This document shows positions 52,785 to 61,966 of a DNA stretch of 64,000 nt, piece after piece. The notes beneath the pieces are model-generated. The model made no database searches and was not told the DNA's origin. It saw only the letters and a program-made list of their open reading frames with translations. Every line of letters begins with the position of its first letter. Position 1 is the first letter of the stretch. Location: positions 620,001-684,000 of the forward strand of contig OZ219861.1 in NCBI GenBank assembly GCA_964291545.2. Reading direction: 5' to 3'. The position numbers were made by a program, and so were the translations under genes. This DNA comes from G963667675 sp964291545 (GTDB lineage Bacteria > Chloroflexota > Dehalococcoidia > Lucifugimonadales > UBA3495).

Positions 52785-55025
52785 TTGACTAACTCCAAGA
52801 GTTCCACCAACGGAGTGGTAGAGGACAACGCCGAGGAGTTGATCTCTCGGGTCTCCTCCTACCTGCCCGAGGAAACCACGGACCTGATAGGGCAGGCATA
52901 CCGTTACGCCGACCGGTGCCACCGGGGCCAGATCCGGAAGTCCGGCGAACCCTATATAGCCCATCCCCTGGAAGCCGCGCTATTCCTCAGCGACCTCCGC
53001 CTGGACGGCCACACCATTATTGCCGCCCTGCTTCACGACGTGGTCGAGGACTGCGGCGTTACCCTGGAAGAGGTGGAGTCCCAGTTCGGACCCGAGACCG
53101 CCAAGCTGGTGGACGGCGTCACCAAGCTGGCGCGCATGGACACCCGCTTCCAGGAGCCCAAGGGCGCCGAGGACGACAGGCCCGACGACCACCAGGACAA
53201 CCTGCAGGCCGAAAGCCTGCGCAAGATGCTGGTCTCCATGGCCGAAGACGTGCGGGTGGTGCTGATAAAGCTGGCCGACCGCATGCACAACATGCACACC
53301 CTGGACGCCCTGCCCGAGGAGAAGCGGAAGCGAATAGCCCAGGAGACCCTGGACATATACTCGCCGCTGGCCCACCGGCTGGGCATCTGGGAAATCAAGT
53401 GGCGGCTGGACGACCTGGCATTCCGGCACCTGGACGAGGAGCGGTACCACGAAATCTCCAAGATGCTGGCCGCCAAGCGGGTGGAAAGGGAAGAATACGT
53501 CGAAAGAGTCGCCGGCATCCTGCGGGAGACCATGGACAAGCTGGGACTGAAGGGCGAGGTAGTGGGACGTCCCAAGGGGATATACAGCACTCACCGTAAG
53601 ATCCTGAAGTACGCGGAACAGGGGCAGGAACTGCGGGACATTTACGACCTGTACGCCCTACGAGTGTTCGTGGACACCCAGGAAGACTGCTACAAGACCC
53701 TGGGCGTAGTCCACCAACTCTGGCATCCGATCCCCGGTCAATTCGACGACTATATAGCAAATCCCAAGGAGAACCTGTACCAGGCCCTGCACACCACGGT
53801 TATTTGCGAGGGCGGCAATCCCCTGGAGGTGCAGGTAAAGACCTACGAGATGCACCAGATTGCCGAGTATGGCGTAGCAGCCCACTGGCGCTACAAGGAA
53901 GGCAACTCGGGGGACCTTCGCTTCGAAGAGAAGATGACCTGGCTGCGCCAGCTCCTGGACTGGCAGCGGGAGGTGGCCGGGACCGACGAGTTCATCGAGT
54001 CGGTCAAGCAGGACATCTTCCACGACCAAGTGTTCGTCTACACCCCCAAGGGGGACATCGTGGAGCTCTCCGTGGGTTCGACGCCGGTGGACTTCGCCTA
54101 CAAGATTCACACGGAGTTGGGACACCGCTGCATCGGGGCCAAGGTCAACGGCCGCCTGGTCTCCCTGGACACGCCGCTGCAAAGCGGCGACACCGTCGAG
54201 GTGGTGGCGTCCAAGTCGGAGCGTGGGCCCAGCCTGGACTGGCTCAACCCCAGCCGGGGTTACGTGGCCTCGGCCAGCGCCCGGCAGAAGGTGCGCCACT
54301 GGTTCCGGCGGCAGGCCCGCAGCGCCAACATCCGGCGGGGCCGGGAGTTGCTGCGCCGGGAAATCAAGCGGTTCAACCAGCGATTCGACGAGTCTGAAAT
54401 CCTGGCATTGTGCAAGTACGACGACATGGACGAACTGCTGGCCAGCCTGGGCTCCGGAGTCCTCACCGAAAGCCAGGTGGCCCACCGGCTGGCCCAGGCG
54501 CGCCAGGACTCCCATCCGCCCACAGAGTTGGTCAGACCCAACCTTCCGTTGTCCAGCCCCAGCTCCGGCATTTCGGTGCTGGGGGTCGGCGATCTGCTGG
54601 TGCGCATAGGCCGGTGCTGCAACCCCATTCCCGGCGACGAGATACTGGGCTTCATCACCAGGGCCAGGGGAGTCACCGTCCACAAGAAGGACTGCCCCGG
54701 CATCCGCAACGAGGACGAGCAGGAACGGGTGGTGAAAGTCGAATGGGGCACGGCCAGGGAGCTGCACCCGGTAAGAGTAAGGATCCGGGCCTACGACCGG
54801 GTGGGGCTGCTGCGGGACGTGACCGTCGCGGTTTCCGAAGAGCACGTCAACATCGCCGGGGTGGTTACCGACGAACACCCCGACGGCACCGTGACCATGG
54901 ACTTGACCCTGCACACCACCGGCCTGGACCAGCTGGGCAAGCTGTTCTCCAAGCTCGAGGGAGTCCGGGGCGCCATCTCCGTCACCCGCGACCAGTCCGG
55001 CCTCCCTGCGCCGATCCGGGCCTAG
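52785..55025 (+). CDS. RelA/SpoT-type (p)ppGpp synthetase/hydrolase
   Basis: A TTG at 52785 with GGAG five bases upstream starts a 746-residue protein. Domains in order: HD hydrolase (HRGQIRKSGEPYIAHPLEAA, ALLHDVVEDCG, and KLADRMHNM), synthetase (RPKGIYSTHRKI, PIPGQFDDYIANPKENLYQA, LHTTVI), TGS (VFVYTPKGDIVELSVGSTPV), a zinc-finger-like CCNPIPGDEILGF and a C-terminal ACT domain (LRDVTVAVSEEHVNIAGVVT). Both catalytic sites look intact, so it should be a bifunctional Rel controlling the stringent response. It stands alone with no operon partner. Confidence 0.93.
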   Translation: MTNSKSSTNGVVEDNAEELISRVSSYLPEETTDLIGQAYRYADRCHRGQIRKSGEPYIAHPLEAALFLSDLRLDGHTIIAALLHDVVEDCGVTLEEVESQFGPETAKLVDGVTKLARMDTRFQEPKGAEDDRPDDHQDNLQAESLRKMLVSMAEDVRVVLIKLADRMHNMHTLDALPEEKRKRIAQETLDIYSPLAHRLGIWEIKWRLDDLAFRHLDEERYHEISKMLAAKRVEREEYVERVAGILRETMDKLGLKGEVVGRPKGIYSTHRKILKYAEQGQELRDIYDLYALRVFVDTQEDCYKTLGVVHQLWHPIPGQFDDYIANPKENLYQALHTTVICEGGNPLEVQVKTYEMHQIAEYGVAAHWRYKEGNSGDLRFEEKMTWLRQLLDWQREVAGTDEFIESVKQDIFHDQVFVYTPKGDIVELSVGSTPVDFAYKIHTELGHRCIGAKVNGRLVSLDTPLQSGDTVEVVASKSERGPSLDWLNPSRGYVASASARQKVRHWFRRQARSANIRRGRELLRREIKRFNQRFDESEILALCKYDDMDELLASLGSGVLTESQVAHRLAQARQDSHPPTELVRPNLPLSSPSSGISVLGVGDLLVRIGRCCNPIPGDEILGFITRARGVTVHKKDCPGIRNEDEQERVVKVEWGTARELHPVRVRIRAYDRVGLLRDVTVAVSEEHVNIAGVVTDEHPDGTVTMDLTLHTTGLDQLGKLFSKLEGVRGAISVTRDQSGLPAPIRA

Positions 55026-55160
55026 CGGGGGCTGCTTCGACTTCTGCTGCACGCGGCGCCGTTCCCACTTCGGTGTCGACCGCCATGCCCCGTTCCGCTT
55101 TCAGGAAACCGGTCCCCGCTTTATTCATTGGGGTCAACGCCGCATGCACTGCATAGCGCC

Positions 55161-55248
55161 ACAACCTTACAATTGGACGCACCATAACCTTACAATTGGA
55201 CGCACTAAAAGGTTGCAATTGGACGGAGACTAGGGTTACAATTGGACG
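55161..55248 (+). repeat. Four 23-bp direct repeats up to the start codon of an ATPase gene
   Basis: AATTGGACG recurs at 55171, 55194, 55217 and 55240, exactly 23 bases apart. The longer shared core is TTACAATTGGACG, with one GTTGC variant. The last copy ends at 55248, directly before the ATG at 55249. Each copy contains the palindrome CAATTG. The set occupies the place where promoter, operator and ribosome binding site should be. Confidence 0.8.
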
Positions 55249-56544
55249 ATGCGTCAACCCGGTCTTTACCCCCGCTACGCCGAAGGGCCCCTGGCCGAAG
55301 CGCTAGCCGACTCGCCGGCGGTGCTCATTCACGGCCCGCGCCAGTGCGGCAAGAGCACCCTCGCTCGGGTCGTAGGAGACCCCAGGGGATACCGCTACAT
55401 CAGCTTCGACGATAACGTTGCCCGCGCCGCGGCCGAGTCCGACCCGTCCGGCTTCGTCACCGGCTTGGGAGAGCGGACGATCCTCGACGAGGTGCAGCGC
55501 GTACCCTCCATCTTCACCGCCCTTAAGCAGGCCATAGACGCCAATCGCATCCCCGGCCGCTTTCTGCTCACCGGTTCGTCCCAAGTGCTTCTCGTTCCGG
55601 CCCTTTCCGATTCGCTGGCCGGCCGGATGGAAATACTGCGCCTTCATCCTCTGTCCCAGGGCGAAGTGTACGGAGGGATACCCAACTTCCTGGACGACCT
55701 CTTTCGCGGGGAGTTCCAGACGTCCAACACCCAGCGTATGGGCGATAACCTGGCAGAGCGCATCGCTGACGGCGGATATCCGGCCGCCCTGGCTCGCTCC
55801 ACCTTCCGCCGCCGTTCCAACTGGTACCGGAACTTCATAGCGACGCAACTCCAGCGGGACGTGACCGACATGGCCAGGATCAGTGCGCTGGACGCACTGC
55901 CCAGGCTGCTGACTGCGGCCGCCTCCCAGACCGCCCGCCTCTACAACCTGTCGAATATGGCGTCCCCCTTCCAGTTGAGCCGGCCTACCATTGGCGACTA
56001 CGTTGCGCTGCTGGAGCGGCTGTTTCTCATTGAACGGCTGCCCCCATGGCATACGAACCGGCTAAGCCGAATGGTCAAGACACCCAAGCTCCACATTGGA
56101 GACACCGGCATTGGATGTGCCTTGGTTGGCGCAAGCCCCCAAAGCCTGCCGCGGAATCGCGTGCTGCTCGGCCAGTTCCTGGAAACCTTCGTGTTCCAGG
56201 AACTGCGGCGCCAGTCCGTCTGCCAGGAGGCGCCCCTGGAGTTCTGCCACTACCGCGACAAGGACCAGGCGGAAGTCGACATTGTCATCGAGCGGGGCGC
56301 CGGCGAGGTGGCCGGTGTAGAGGTGAAGGCGTCGGCCACCGTAACCAGGTCCGACTTTCGCGGGCTGCGGAAGTTGAGGAAGGCCGCGGGCGACCGATTC
56401 GCCGCCGGGGTGGTGGTGTATGACGGTGAGGTCAGCGCCGGATTCGGTGACGGGATGTTCGCCGTGCCGGTCAGCCTCCTATTACAAGGCCGGCCGGTAG
56501 GCTTGGGATCTTTCGCCCCGGGTAGGGACAGGCTGGAAGTCTAG
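55249..56544 (+). CDS. AAA ATPase with DUF4143 domain
   Basis: The 431-residue protein has VLIHGPRQCGKSTLARVV (Walker A), RTILDEVQRVPSIF (Walker B), FLLTGSSQVLLVPALSDSLAGR (sensor), and a C-terminal DUF4143 part with VDIVIERGAGEVAGVEVKAS, which is itself nuclease-like (Asp, Glu-x-Lys). The function of these proteins is not known; many are in mobile or defence contexts. There is no Shine-Dalgarno sequence: the four 23-base repeats run right up to the ATG. Translation may start on a leaderless mRNA or at a later codon. Confidence 0.85.
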   Translation: MRQPGLYPRYAEGPLAEALADSPAVLIHGPRQCGKSTLARVVGDPRGYRYISFDDNVARAAAESDPSGFVTGLGERTILDEVQRVPSIFTALKQAIDANRIPGRFLLTGSSQVLLVPALSDSLAGRMEILRLHPLSQGEVYGGIPNFLDDLFRGEFQTSNTQRMGDNLAERIADGGYPAALARSTFRRRSNWYRNFIATQLQRDVTDMARISALDALPRLLTAAASQTARLYNLSNMASPFQLSRPTIGDYVALLERLFLIERLPPWHTNRLSRMVKTPKLHIGDTGIGCALVGASPQSLPRNRVLLGQFLETFVFQELRRQSVCQEAPLEFCHYRDKDQAEVDIVIERGAGEVAGVEVKASATVTRSDFRGLRKLRKAAGDRFAAGVVVYDGEVSAGFGDGMFAVPVSLLLQGRPVGLGSFAPGRDRLEV

Positions 56545-57041
56545 CCGGCCGACACAACCAAATCGGGCTCCGGCCCATTGTTGTCCGTCATTCCCCACCC
56601 TGCCTTTCATCTCGCAGGCGCCTTCCCGCTAGGCAACGCCCATCTACTGACAGTTGCTCGTTGCCAAGTCCAAAAGCGTCGCTTTCCTACAATACCAGGC
56701 ATACCCAAGCTATCGACAGGCCCGGAATCCGGCCTGGAGGCCATGTGCCAAAATGAGCGAAAATGGTGGGGAAACTAAATTTGTCACCCGCTCCTCGGCC
56801 AACCTTCCCAAATGGGAGGGAATGAGAGGAAATGAAAGGGGGTCTGAAATTTCAGCCTTCCCACTCGCGGTATGGCAAGCTCGAACCGACCCCTGGATTC
56901 CGGCTCGGAGGCCGGAATGACGGCTGCAACACCGCGCCGCGCCGGCTTCAGTCAAGTTGACCTGGATTTTCCGCAAGCCTTAGAATACGCCTCACCGCAT
57001 TAAGCGTGCGGCACAGTCGCAGTTTTCGTGTTGGTCAGGCC
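56545..57041. other. Repeat-rich intergenic region
   Basis: This 500-base stretch has no gene. It contains the pairing GGCCT-GG-AGGCC at 56731-56742, a perfect palindrome CTGAAATTTCAG at 56844-56855 and a REP-like hairpin at 56897-56918. It probably accumulates small repeat elements. Confidence 0.55.
56897..56918. repeat. REP-like hairpin
   Basis: ATTCCGGC and GCCGGAAT form a perfect 8-bp stem with a TCGGAG loop. A related GGAATCCGGCC sequence lies 170 bases to the left, so this may be a dispersed extragenic palindrome or act as a terminator for the ATPase gene. Confidence 0.5.
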
Positions 57042-58154
57042 ATGACAGAGTACCGGGTCATCTCTTCGGACTCCCACATCGTCGAGCCCGAGAACCTTTG
57101 GGCGGAGCGGATAGATGCTCGCTTCAAGGAACGGGCGCCCCGGCTGCTGCACGAGGACGGGCAGGACCAGTGGATATGCGATGGCCTGCGGTTCGGAGCG
57201 ATTGGCATCAACCAGCAGGCGGGGCTGCGGTTCGAGAACCCGGAGGCGCTGACAACGGGCGGCAGCATGGAGACCGTCCCCCTGGGGGGCCTGGACCCCC
57301 ATGAGCACGTCAAAGACATGGACGTGGACGGGGTGGCCGCCGGGCTGCTGTACCCGTCCCAGGGCCTGACCCTGTTCCGGGTGCCAGCCACCGACGTGCT
57401 GTCGGCGTCGTTCCGGGCCTACAACGACTACCTGGCCGAGTTTTGCCGGCCCTACCCGGACCGGCTCAAGGGCATCGCCATGATCAACCTGGACGCGGTG
57501 GCCGACGGGGTGGAGGAGTTGCAGCGGGCGGCGGGCCTGGGCCTGGCCGGGGCCATGATCTCGGTGAACCCCATACTTCCCTACTCCCACTCGGCCTACG
57601 ACCCGTTCTGGGCGGCCGCCCAGGACCTGGACATGCCATTGAGCCTGCACGTAGGGACTTCACGGTGGAAGCCCGGCATGGACACCGGCGGCGTGGTGCT
57701 GCAGAACCCGGTGGACTTCCCCAACCGGGAGTACGACCCCCGGCAGTGCATCAACGGCATGGTCTTCGCCGGGGTGTTCCAGCGTTATCCCAAGCTGAAG
57801 GTGGGCGTGGTGGAGTTCGAGGTGTCTTGGGCGCCCTACTTCATGAGCCGCATGGACAACTTCTACCAGGAGCGGGCGGTGGGCGTGCAGGGGGGCAGGT
57901 TCAAGGACGACATGCTGCCCAGCGACTTCTTCCGCCGCAACGTCTTCCTGGGATTCCAGGAGGATGCCCTGGGCATGCAACTCCGGCACTTTATCGGGGT
58001 GGAGAACCTGCTGTGGGGGTCGGACTACCCCCACGCCGAGTCGACCTTTCCCAAGTCCAGGGAGATACTGGAGGAAATCTTCAAGGACGTCCCAGACGAT
58101 GAAAAGGCCCTTATCGCCGGAGAAAACACCGCCAGGCTATACAACTTCGGCTAG
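57042..58154 (+). CDS. Amidohydrolase family protein
   Basis: The ATG at 57042 gives 370 residues beginning TEYRVISSDSHIVEPENLWA. Amidohydrolase-2 features are the metal-binding SDSH, SLHVGTSRWKPG with a His, and WGSDYPHAESTFPKS near the end with the catalytic Asp. These barrels decarboxylate or hydrolyse small acids and aromatic compounds. The exact substrate is unknown. SAR202-type genomes carry many paralogues of this family. Confidence 0.85.
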   Translation: MTEYRVISSDSHIVEPENLWAERIDARFKERAPRLLHEDGQDQWICDGLRFGAIGINQQAGLRFENPEALTTGGSMETVPLGGLDPHEHVKDMDVDGVAAGLLYPSQGLTLFRVPATDVLSASFRAYNDYLAEFCRPYPDRLKGIAMINLDAVADGVEELQRAAGLGLAGAMISVNPILPYSHSAYDPFWAAAQDLDMPLSLHVGTSRWKPGMDTGGVVLQNPVDFPNREYDPRQCINGMVFAGVFQRYPKLKVGVVEFEVSWAPYFMSRMDNFYQERAVGVQGGRFKDDMLPSDFFRRNVFLGFQEDALGMQLRHFIGVENLLWGSDYPHAESTFPKSREILEEIFKDVPDDEKALIAGENTARLYNFG

Positions 58155-58172
58155 GCGGGTTCAGGCCGCCGG

Positions 58173-59864
58173 TCAACGCTGCCGGTAGCGGTTGACTATG
58201 GGCAGGCGGCGGTCCCGGCCGAAGGCCCTGGGCGTAATCTTGACCCCCGGAGGCGCCTGACGCCGCTTGTACTCGGCCAGGTCGACGGCGCGGATCACCT
58301 GGCGCACTATCTCTGGGTCGAACTTCATGTCCACCATTTCCTGGTAGCTGCATTCGTCCTCCACGTAGGCCTTGACCACCTGGTCCAGCAGGTCGTAGGG
58401 GGGCAAAGTGTCCTGGTCCAGCTGGTCGTACTTCAGCTCGGCCGTCGGAGGCTTGTCTATTATCGCCTGGGGAATCACCGGGCCGGAAGCGCCGTTGCGG
58501 TTGCGCCACTCGCACAGCCGGTACACCAAGGTCTTGGGCACGTCCTTGAGCACGGCAAAGCCGCCGGCCATGTCGCCGTAGAGAGTGGCGTAGCCCATGG
58601 CCATCTCGCTCTTGTTGCCGGTGGTGAGGACTATCCAACCGAACTTGTTGGAGACGGTCATCAGCACGTTGCCCCTTATCCGAGCCTGGACGTTCTCCTC
58701 GGCCACGTTGGGCTCGGTGTCCTGGAAGTATGACTCCAGCATGTCGGCAAAGGCCCGGTGGGCGGGCTCGATGGGAACGTTCCAGAGACCGATGCCCAGG
58801 TTGCCGGCCAACTCCCGGGCGTCGGTGAAGCTGCCTTCCGACGAGTAACGGGAGGGCATGGTGATACCCACCACGTTCTCCGGGCCCAGGGCGTCGGCGG
58901 CCACGGCGGCGGTGAGGGCGGAGTCCACGCCACCGGACAGGCCCACCAACGCCTTGGTGAAGCCGCACTTTCTCACGTAGTCACGGGTGCCCAGGGCCAG
59001 GGCGGCGTAGACCTCCCCTACCTCGTCGTAGGTCTTGGTCTCCCGGGGCGGAATGGCCGGCTTGACGCCGTCTAAGGCGGCGTTCCCGCCTAGTTCCACG
59101 AATCCCGCGGCCGCGGCCTCCCCCAACTGTAGGTCAACCACGACCATCTCTTCCTGGAACTGACTCCCTCTCACGACAGGTTTGCCATCGGGGCCGAAGA
59201 CCATGCTTGCGCCGTCGAAAACCAGCTCGTCCTGTCCGCCGACCAGGTTCACGTAGGCCATATGGAAGTTGTACCTGGAGGCCAGGCCGGACACCAGCCT
59301 TTCGCGGGTGGCCTTGAGCTTACCTGCGTGGTAGGGGGAGCCGTTGATGGTGACCACCAGCTTGGCCCCCAAGCGGCTCTGGGCTACCAATGGGTCGCCG
59401 TCCTCCTCGAACCAGATGTCCTCGCACACGTTCACGGCGAAGGACACCCCGCCAAGGCGGTAGACGGGGCTGGAGTCGCCGGGTACGAAATAGCGGGCCT
59501 CGTCGAACACGCCGTAGTTGGGCAGGCGCTTCTTGTGGTAGGCGCCGGCCAGCCTGCCGTCGTGGGCGATGGCGGCCGCGTTGCGCAGGCCGTCGCGGTC
59601 GTCGACGAAGCCGTAGACCGCGGTGATGCCCTGGGTTGTGGCGGCGATCTCCCGGGTCCGTGCCAGGTTTTCCTGGACAAAATGGGGCCGGAAAACCAGG
59701 TCCTCCGGCGGGTAGCCGGTCACGGCCAGCTCGGGGAAGGCGACCAGGTCGCAGCGAAGGGCGCGGGCCCGCTCGATGTAGTCGACTATCTTGGCCGCGT
59801 TGCCCGGTATGTCCCCCACCGTGGTGTTTATCTGGGCCAGGGCCAGCCGGAAGGTTCGCGCCAT
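58173..59864 (-). CDS. nadE: Glutamine-dependent NAD+ synthetase
   Basis: From ATG 59864, with AGGTGG upstream, the protein has 563 residues. The N-terminal nitrilase-type glutaminase has the Glu, Lys, Cys triad in PELAVTGYPPEDL, HKKRLPNYGVF and NVCEDIWF. The C-terminal synthetase has LVGLSGGVDSALTAAV (PP-loop), ITMPSRYSSEGSFTDA, VLTTGNKSEMAMGYATLYGD and KPPTAELKYDQLDQDTLPPY. It makes NAD from deamido-NAD using glutamine. It is convergent with the amidohydrolase gene. Confidence 0.95.
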   Translation of the reverse strand: MARTFRLALAQINTTVGDIPGNAAKIVDYIERARALRCDLVAFPELAVTGYPPEDLVFRPHFVQENLARTREIAATTQGITAVYGFVDDRDGLRNAAAIAHDGRLAGAYHKKRLPNYGVFDEARYFVPGDSSPVYRLGGVSFAVNVCEDIWFEEDGDPLVAQSRLGAKLVVTINGSPYHAGKLKATRERLVSGLASRYNFHMAYVNLVGGQDELVFDGASMVFGPDGKPVVRGSQFQEEMVVVDLQLGEAAAAGFVELGGNAALDGVKPAIPPRETKTYDEVGEVYAALALGTRDYVRKCGFTKALVGLSGGVDSALTAAVAADALGPENVVGITMPSRYSSEGSFTDARELAGNLGIGLWNVPIEPAHRAFADMLESYFQDTEPNVAEENVQARIRGNVLMTVSNKFGWIVLTTGNKSEMAMGYATLYGDMAGGFAVLKDVPKTLVYRLCEWRNRNGASGPVIPQAIIDKPPTAELKYDQLDQDTLPPYDLLDQVVKAYVEDECSYQEMVDMKFDPEIVRQVIRAVDLAEYKRRQAPPGVKITPRAFGRDRRLPIVNRYRQR

Positions 59865-59925
59865 GTTCAATCCACCTGTCCTTGCCGCCGAGTATACAGA
59901 CCGGGGCTGGCTTATGCCAACGGAG

Positions 59926-60594
59926 TCATTCCGTTGGCCCCGGGCCCTTGCGGCCGACCACGGCGAAGAGGGGATCGTGGGGTGGGCTGGAGGCGGGGTT
60001 GACGAAGCCGGAGCGAATGTCGCGGAAGTTGCCGGCGGTCTCAAAGTACGAGGTCACCAATTGGATACGGCCCCGGTCGGTGGACTCCCGCCAGATCCGC
60101 ACCGCCTTAGTCGGAAACATGCGGTTGGAAAAGGTGACCACGAATATGCCGCCTGTCGTCAGGACCCGGTTGACCTGCCGGAAGGTTTCGACGGGCCGGG
60201 TCAGGTATTGGGCGGAGACGGTGAGGGCCACGGCGTCGAACTCGCCGTCCTGTAAAGGCAGCGCGGGGTCAATGTTCAGGTCGTGGACGACGTACTCGTC
60301 CAAGTCCGGGTTGTCGGCCATCTCCTCGGCGTTGAGCCCCAGTCCTACCATGCGGCTCTTGGGGTGGTCAGAGGGCCAGTGGGAGCGCCAACTGCTCATC
60401 AGGTCCAGGACCGTTGCTCCGGGAGGTATCAGGTCGCGGAACAGCCGGCCCACGGTCTCGATGGCCTGCGTGTCTATGTGCACCACCTTGCGGGGCCAGG
60501 AGTAGAACAGGCTGTCGATGCTCTCGTCCACCCGCTGAAAGTCTCCGGGGTTGAACATCGGCCCCTGGGGGGTGGCGGAAGGTGATGCGGTCAT
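59926..60594 (-). CDS. SAM-dependent methyltransferase-like protein
   Basis: The ATG at 60594 overlaps the upstream stop and gives 222 residues. Class I methyltransferase features are ATVLDLMSSWRSHWP, DLNIDPALPLQDGEFDAVAL and VNRVLTTGGIFVVTFSNRMF. The usual GxGxG loop is replaced by LMSSWRS, so SAM binding may be weakened or of a different style. The family is described in databases only generally. Its coupling to a SnoaL-like gene suggests a joint, unidentified reaction. Confidence 0.75.
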   Translation of the reverse strand: MTASPSATPQGPMFNPGDFQRVDESIDSLFYSWPRKVVHIDTQAIETVGRLFRDLIPPGATVLDLMSSWRSHWPSDHPKSRMVGLGLNAEEMADNPDLDEYVVHDLNIDPALPLQDGEFDAVALTVSAQYLTRPVETFRQVNRVLTTGGIFVVTFSNRMFPTKAVRIWRESTDRGRIQLVTSYFETAGNFRDIRSGFVNPASSPPHDPLFAVVGRKGPGPTE

Positions 60595-60986
60595 GCGTTG
60601 GGAGAGGCGTGGTGGGCGACCATGCGCCATCCCTGGGGTGTGCGGACGAAGATGTTGGTGGCCAGCACGCCGAAGTTGTCGGCGCGGCCCTGCAGGACGC
60701 TGGAGATGTTCTCGACGCAGGTGACCCAGCCGCAGTCTTCCTGCACCGCCGCGCTCACGTACTGGACGTTGAAGTGCATCAGGGTGGCGTTGTCGAAGAT
60801 GCGCCGCCAGCTTTCCCGGATCTGCTCCCAGCCGGTCAAGGGAGGCCAGCCGGGGTGAACGCAGAGGGCCCGTTCAGAGGGTTCCCAGGCAGCCTCCATT
60901 AGGTCGATGTCCAGAGCGCCAAAGGCCTCGTAGAACCTCTGGTTGGCGTCCTTCACCGCCTGGACGGCTGCCTCGTCTGCCTGCAA
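60591..60986 (-). CDS. SnoaL-like / NTF2-fold protein
   Basis: The 131-residue protein has a helical start (AVQAVKDANQRFYEAFGALD) followed by LCVHPGWPPLTGWEQIRESW and LATNIFVRTPQGWRMVAHHA, the pattern of SnoaL-like DUF4440 proteins with a His at the end of the cavity. Such folds bind small ligands or catalyse isomerisation. Its TGA overlaps the methyltransferase start by 4 bases. Confidence 0.8.
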   Translation of the reverse strand: MQADEAAVQAVKDANQRFYEAFGALDIDLMEAAWEPSERALCVHPGWPPLTGWEQIRESWRRIFDNATLMHFNVQYVSAAVQEDCGWVTCVENISSVLQGRADNFGVLATNIFVRTPQGWRMVAHHASPNA

Positions 60987-61013
60987 TGTCGCTCTTGCGT
61001 TTTTGCCTGGAGC

Positions 61014-61634
61014 CTAGTGCATGGGCGAGAAGGCCGCGGGCTCCAACAGCTTGTTCTCCTCGCTGATCAGGAACTCGCCGGTGGGCGGAGGCCAGTTGGG
61101 ATTCTCGCGGGCCTTGGCCCGGACCTCGGCCCGGTGCTCCAGGCTCTGGTAGGGCCAGATGTGGACCCACACGTTGAGTTTGCCGATTTCCGAGTACCAG
61201 GCGGCGGCGATGGGCGAGTACGGCACCCGGTGGGGGATGGCGGCCTCCCAGCGCCGTATCACCTCAGGCATGGAGCCTGTCTTGTAGGTGTAAATGCGCA
61301 TCTCGTAGATATTGCCCAGGGCCTGGTCGCCTCCCAAGGGGGGGCTGCCTTGGGCGGGAATGAAAATCTCCGATTGCATGTTCCGGTAGAGGTCGAGGTC
61401 GGCCTTGGGCGGCCAGTTAGGGTCCTTGGCAGCCTCGGCCCGTATGCGGTCTCGCTCGGCGAGGTCTTCGTAGGGCCAAACGTGGATTACCTGGTTCTGA
61501 GGGCCGAACTCGGTATGCCAGAAGGCGCCCAGCTTGGAGTATTTCTCCCGGTGAGGAAGGGCCTCGGCGAAGGCCTCCTCGAACGCGGGGATCCCGCCGG
61601 GCCTCAACGTATAGGTGCGGACCTCGTAAATCAT
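61014..61634 (-). CDS. NIPSNAP family protein with two repeats
   Basis: The 206-residue protein contains two NIPSNAP units. The first begins YEVRTYTLRPGGIPAFEEAF and has VIHVWPYEDLAERDRIRAEA. The second begins YEMRIYTYKTGSMPEVIRRW and has WVHIWPYQSLEHRAEVRAKA. The units are ferredoxin-like dimeric barrels that typically bind small organic molecules. An internal duplication makes a built-in dimer. The role is unknown; these genes are common in bacteria that degrade diverse organics. Confidence 0.85.
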   Translation of the reverse strand: MIYEVRTYTLRPGGIPAFEEAFAEALPHREKYSKLGAFWHTEFGPQNQVIHVWPYEDLAERDRIRAEAAKDPNWPPKADLDLYRNMQSEIFIPAQGSPPLGGDQALGNIYEMRIYTYKTGSMPEVIRRWEAAIPHRVPYSPIAAAWYSEIGKLNVWVHIWPYQSLEHRAEVRAKARENPNWPPPTGEFLISEENKLLEPAAFSPMH

Positions 61635-61966
61635 AGCTGTATCTCCTTGAGGGTGCAGTCTAATCCGGGGCTCAGCCGTCCCGCGGCAACAGGCGAGATG
61701 AGAAAGCCACGGGCCAGTTTAGCAAAAACCGTTGCTAGTGGGAATAGAGGCCGGGATTGCCTCAAAAGTCTCGTTACCATGTCACCCCGAGTGCAGCGAG
61801 GGGTCTGGGGCGGTGGGCACAGGCTTATGCGGAGGCGCCCATCCCCAGATTCCTCGTCGCTTTGCTCCGCGGAATGACAGTTGTGAGGCATGGGAATAGA
61901 GGCCGCGGCTGCGGGACGCTGGGCTATACTAGGGCTCCGGGCATAGTTGCAGGTAGGAGGCTGGCC
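61635..61966. other. Intergenic region with REP/MITE-like element
   Basis: No gene is supported. It contains the inverted repeat at 61781-61878 and, flanking that, a 15-base direct repeat TGGGAATAGAGGCCG at 61739-61753 and 61891-61905. GGAGG seven bases before 61967 is the ribosome binding site of the next gene. Confidence 0.6.
61781..61878. repeat. Imperfect inverted repeat (REP/MITE-like)
   Basis: The left arm starts GTCACCCCGAGTGCAGCGAG and the right arm, read on the other strand, starts GTCATTCCGCGGAGCAAAGC. Both end in TCTGGGG, leaving a 32-base centre. Related GTCATTCC-type palindromes are widespread in bacterial intergenic DNA. The flanking 15-base direct repeats do not abut it, so they are not simple target duplications. 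Confidence 0.65.

Noticed and set aside
53658..55052. Open frame of 464 codons on the minus strand
   Set aside because: It is antisense to the RelA/SpoT gene and has no recognisable domain.
55161..55248. The 23-base repeats as a CRISPR array
   Set aside because: The unit and spacer together are only 23 bases and the between-core bases are also partly conserved, so no spacers exist.
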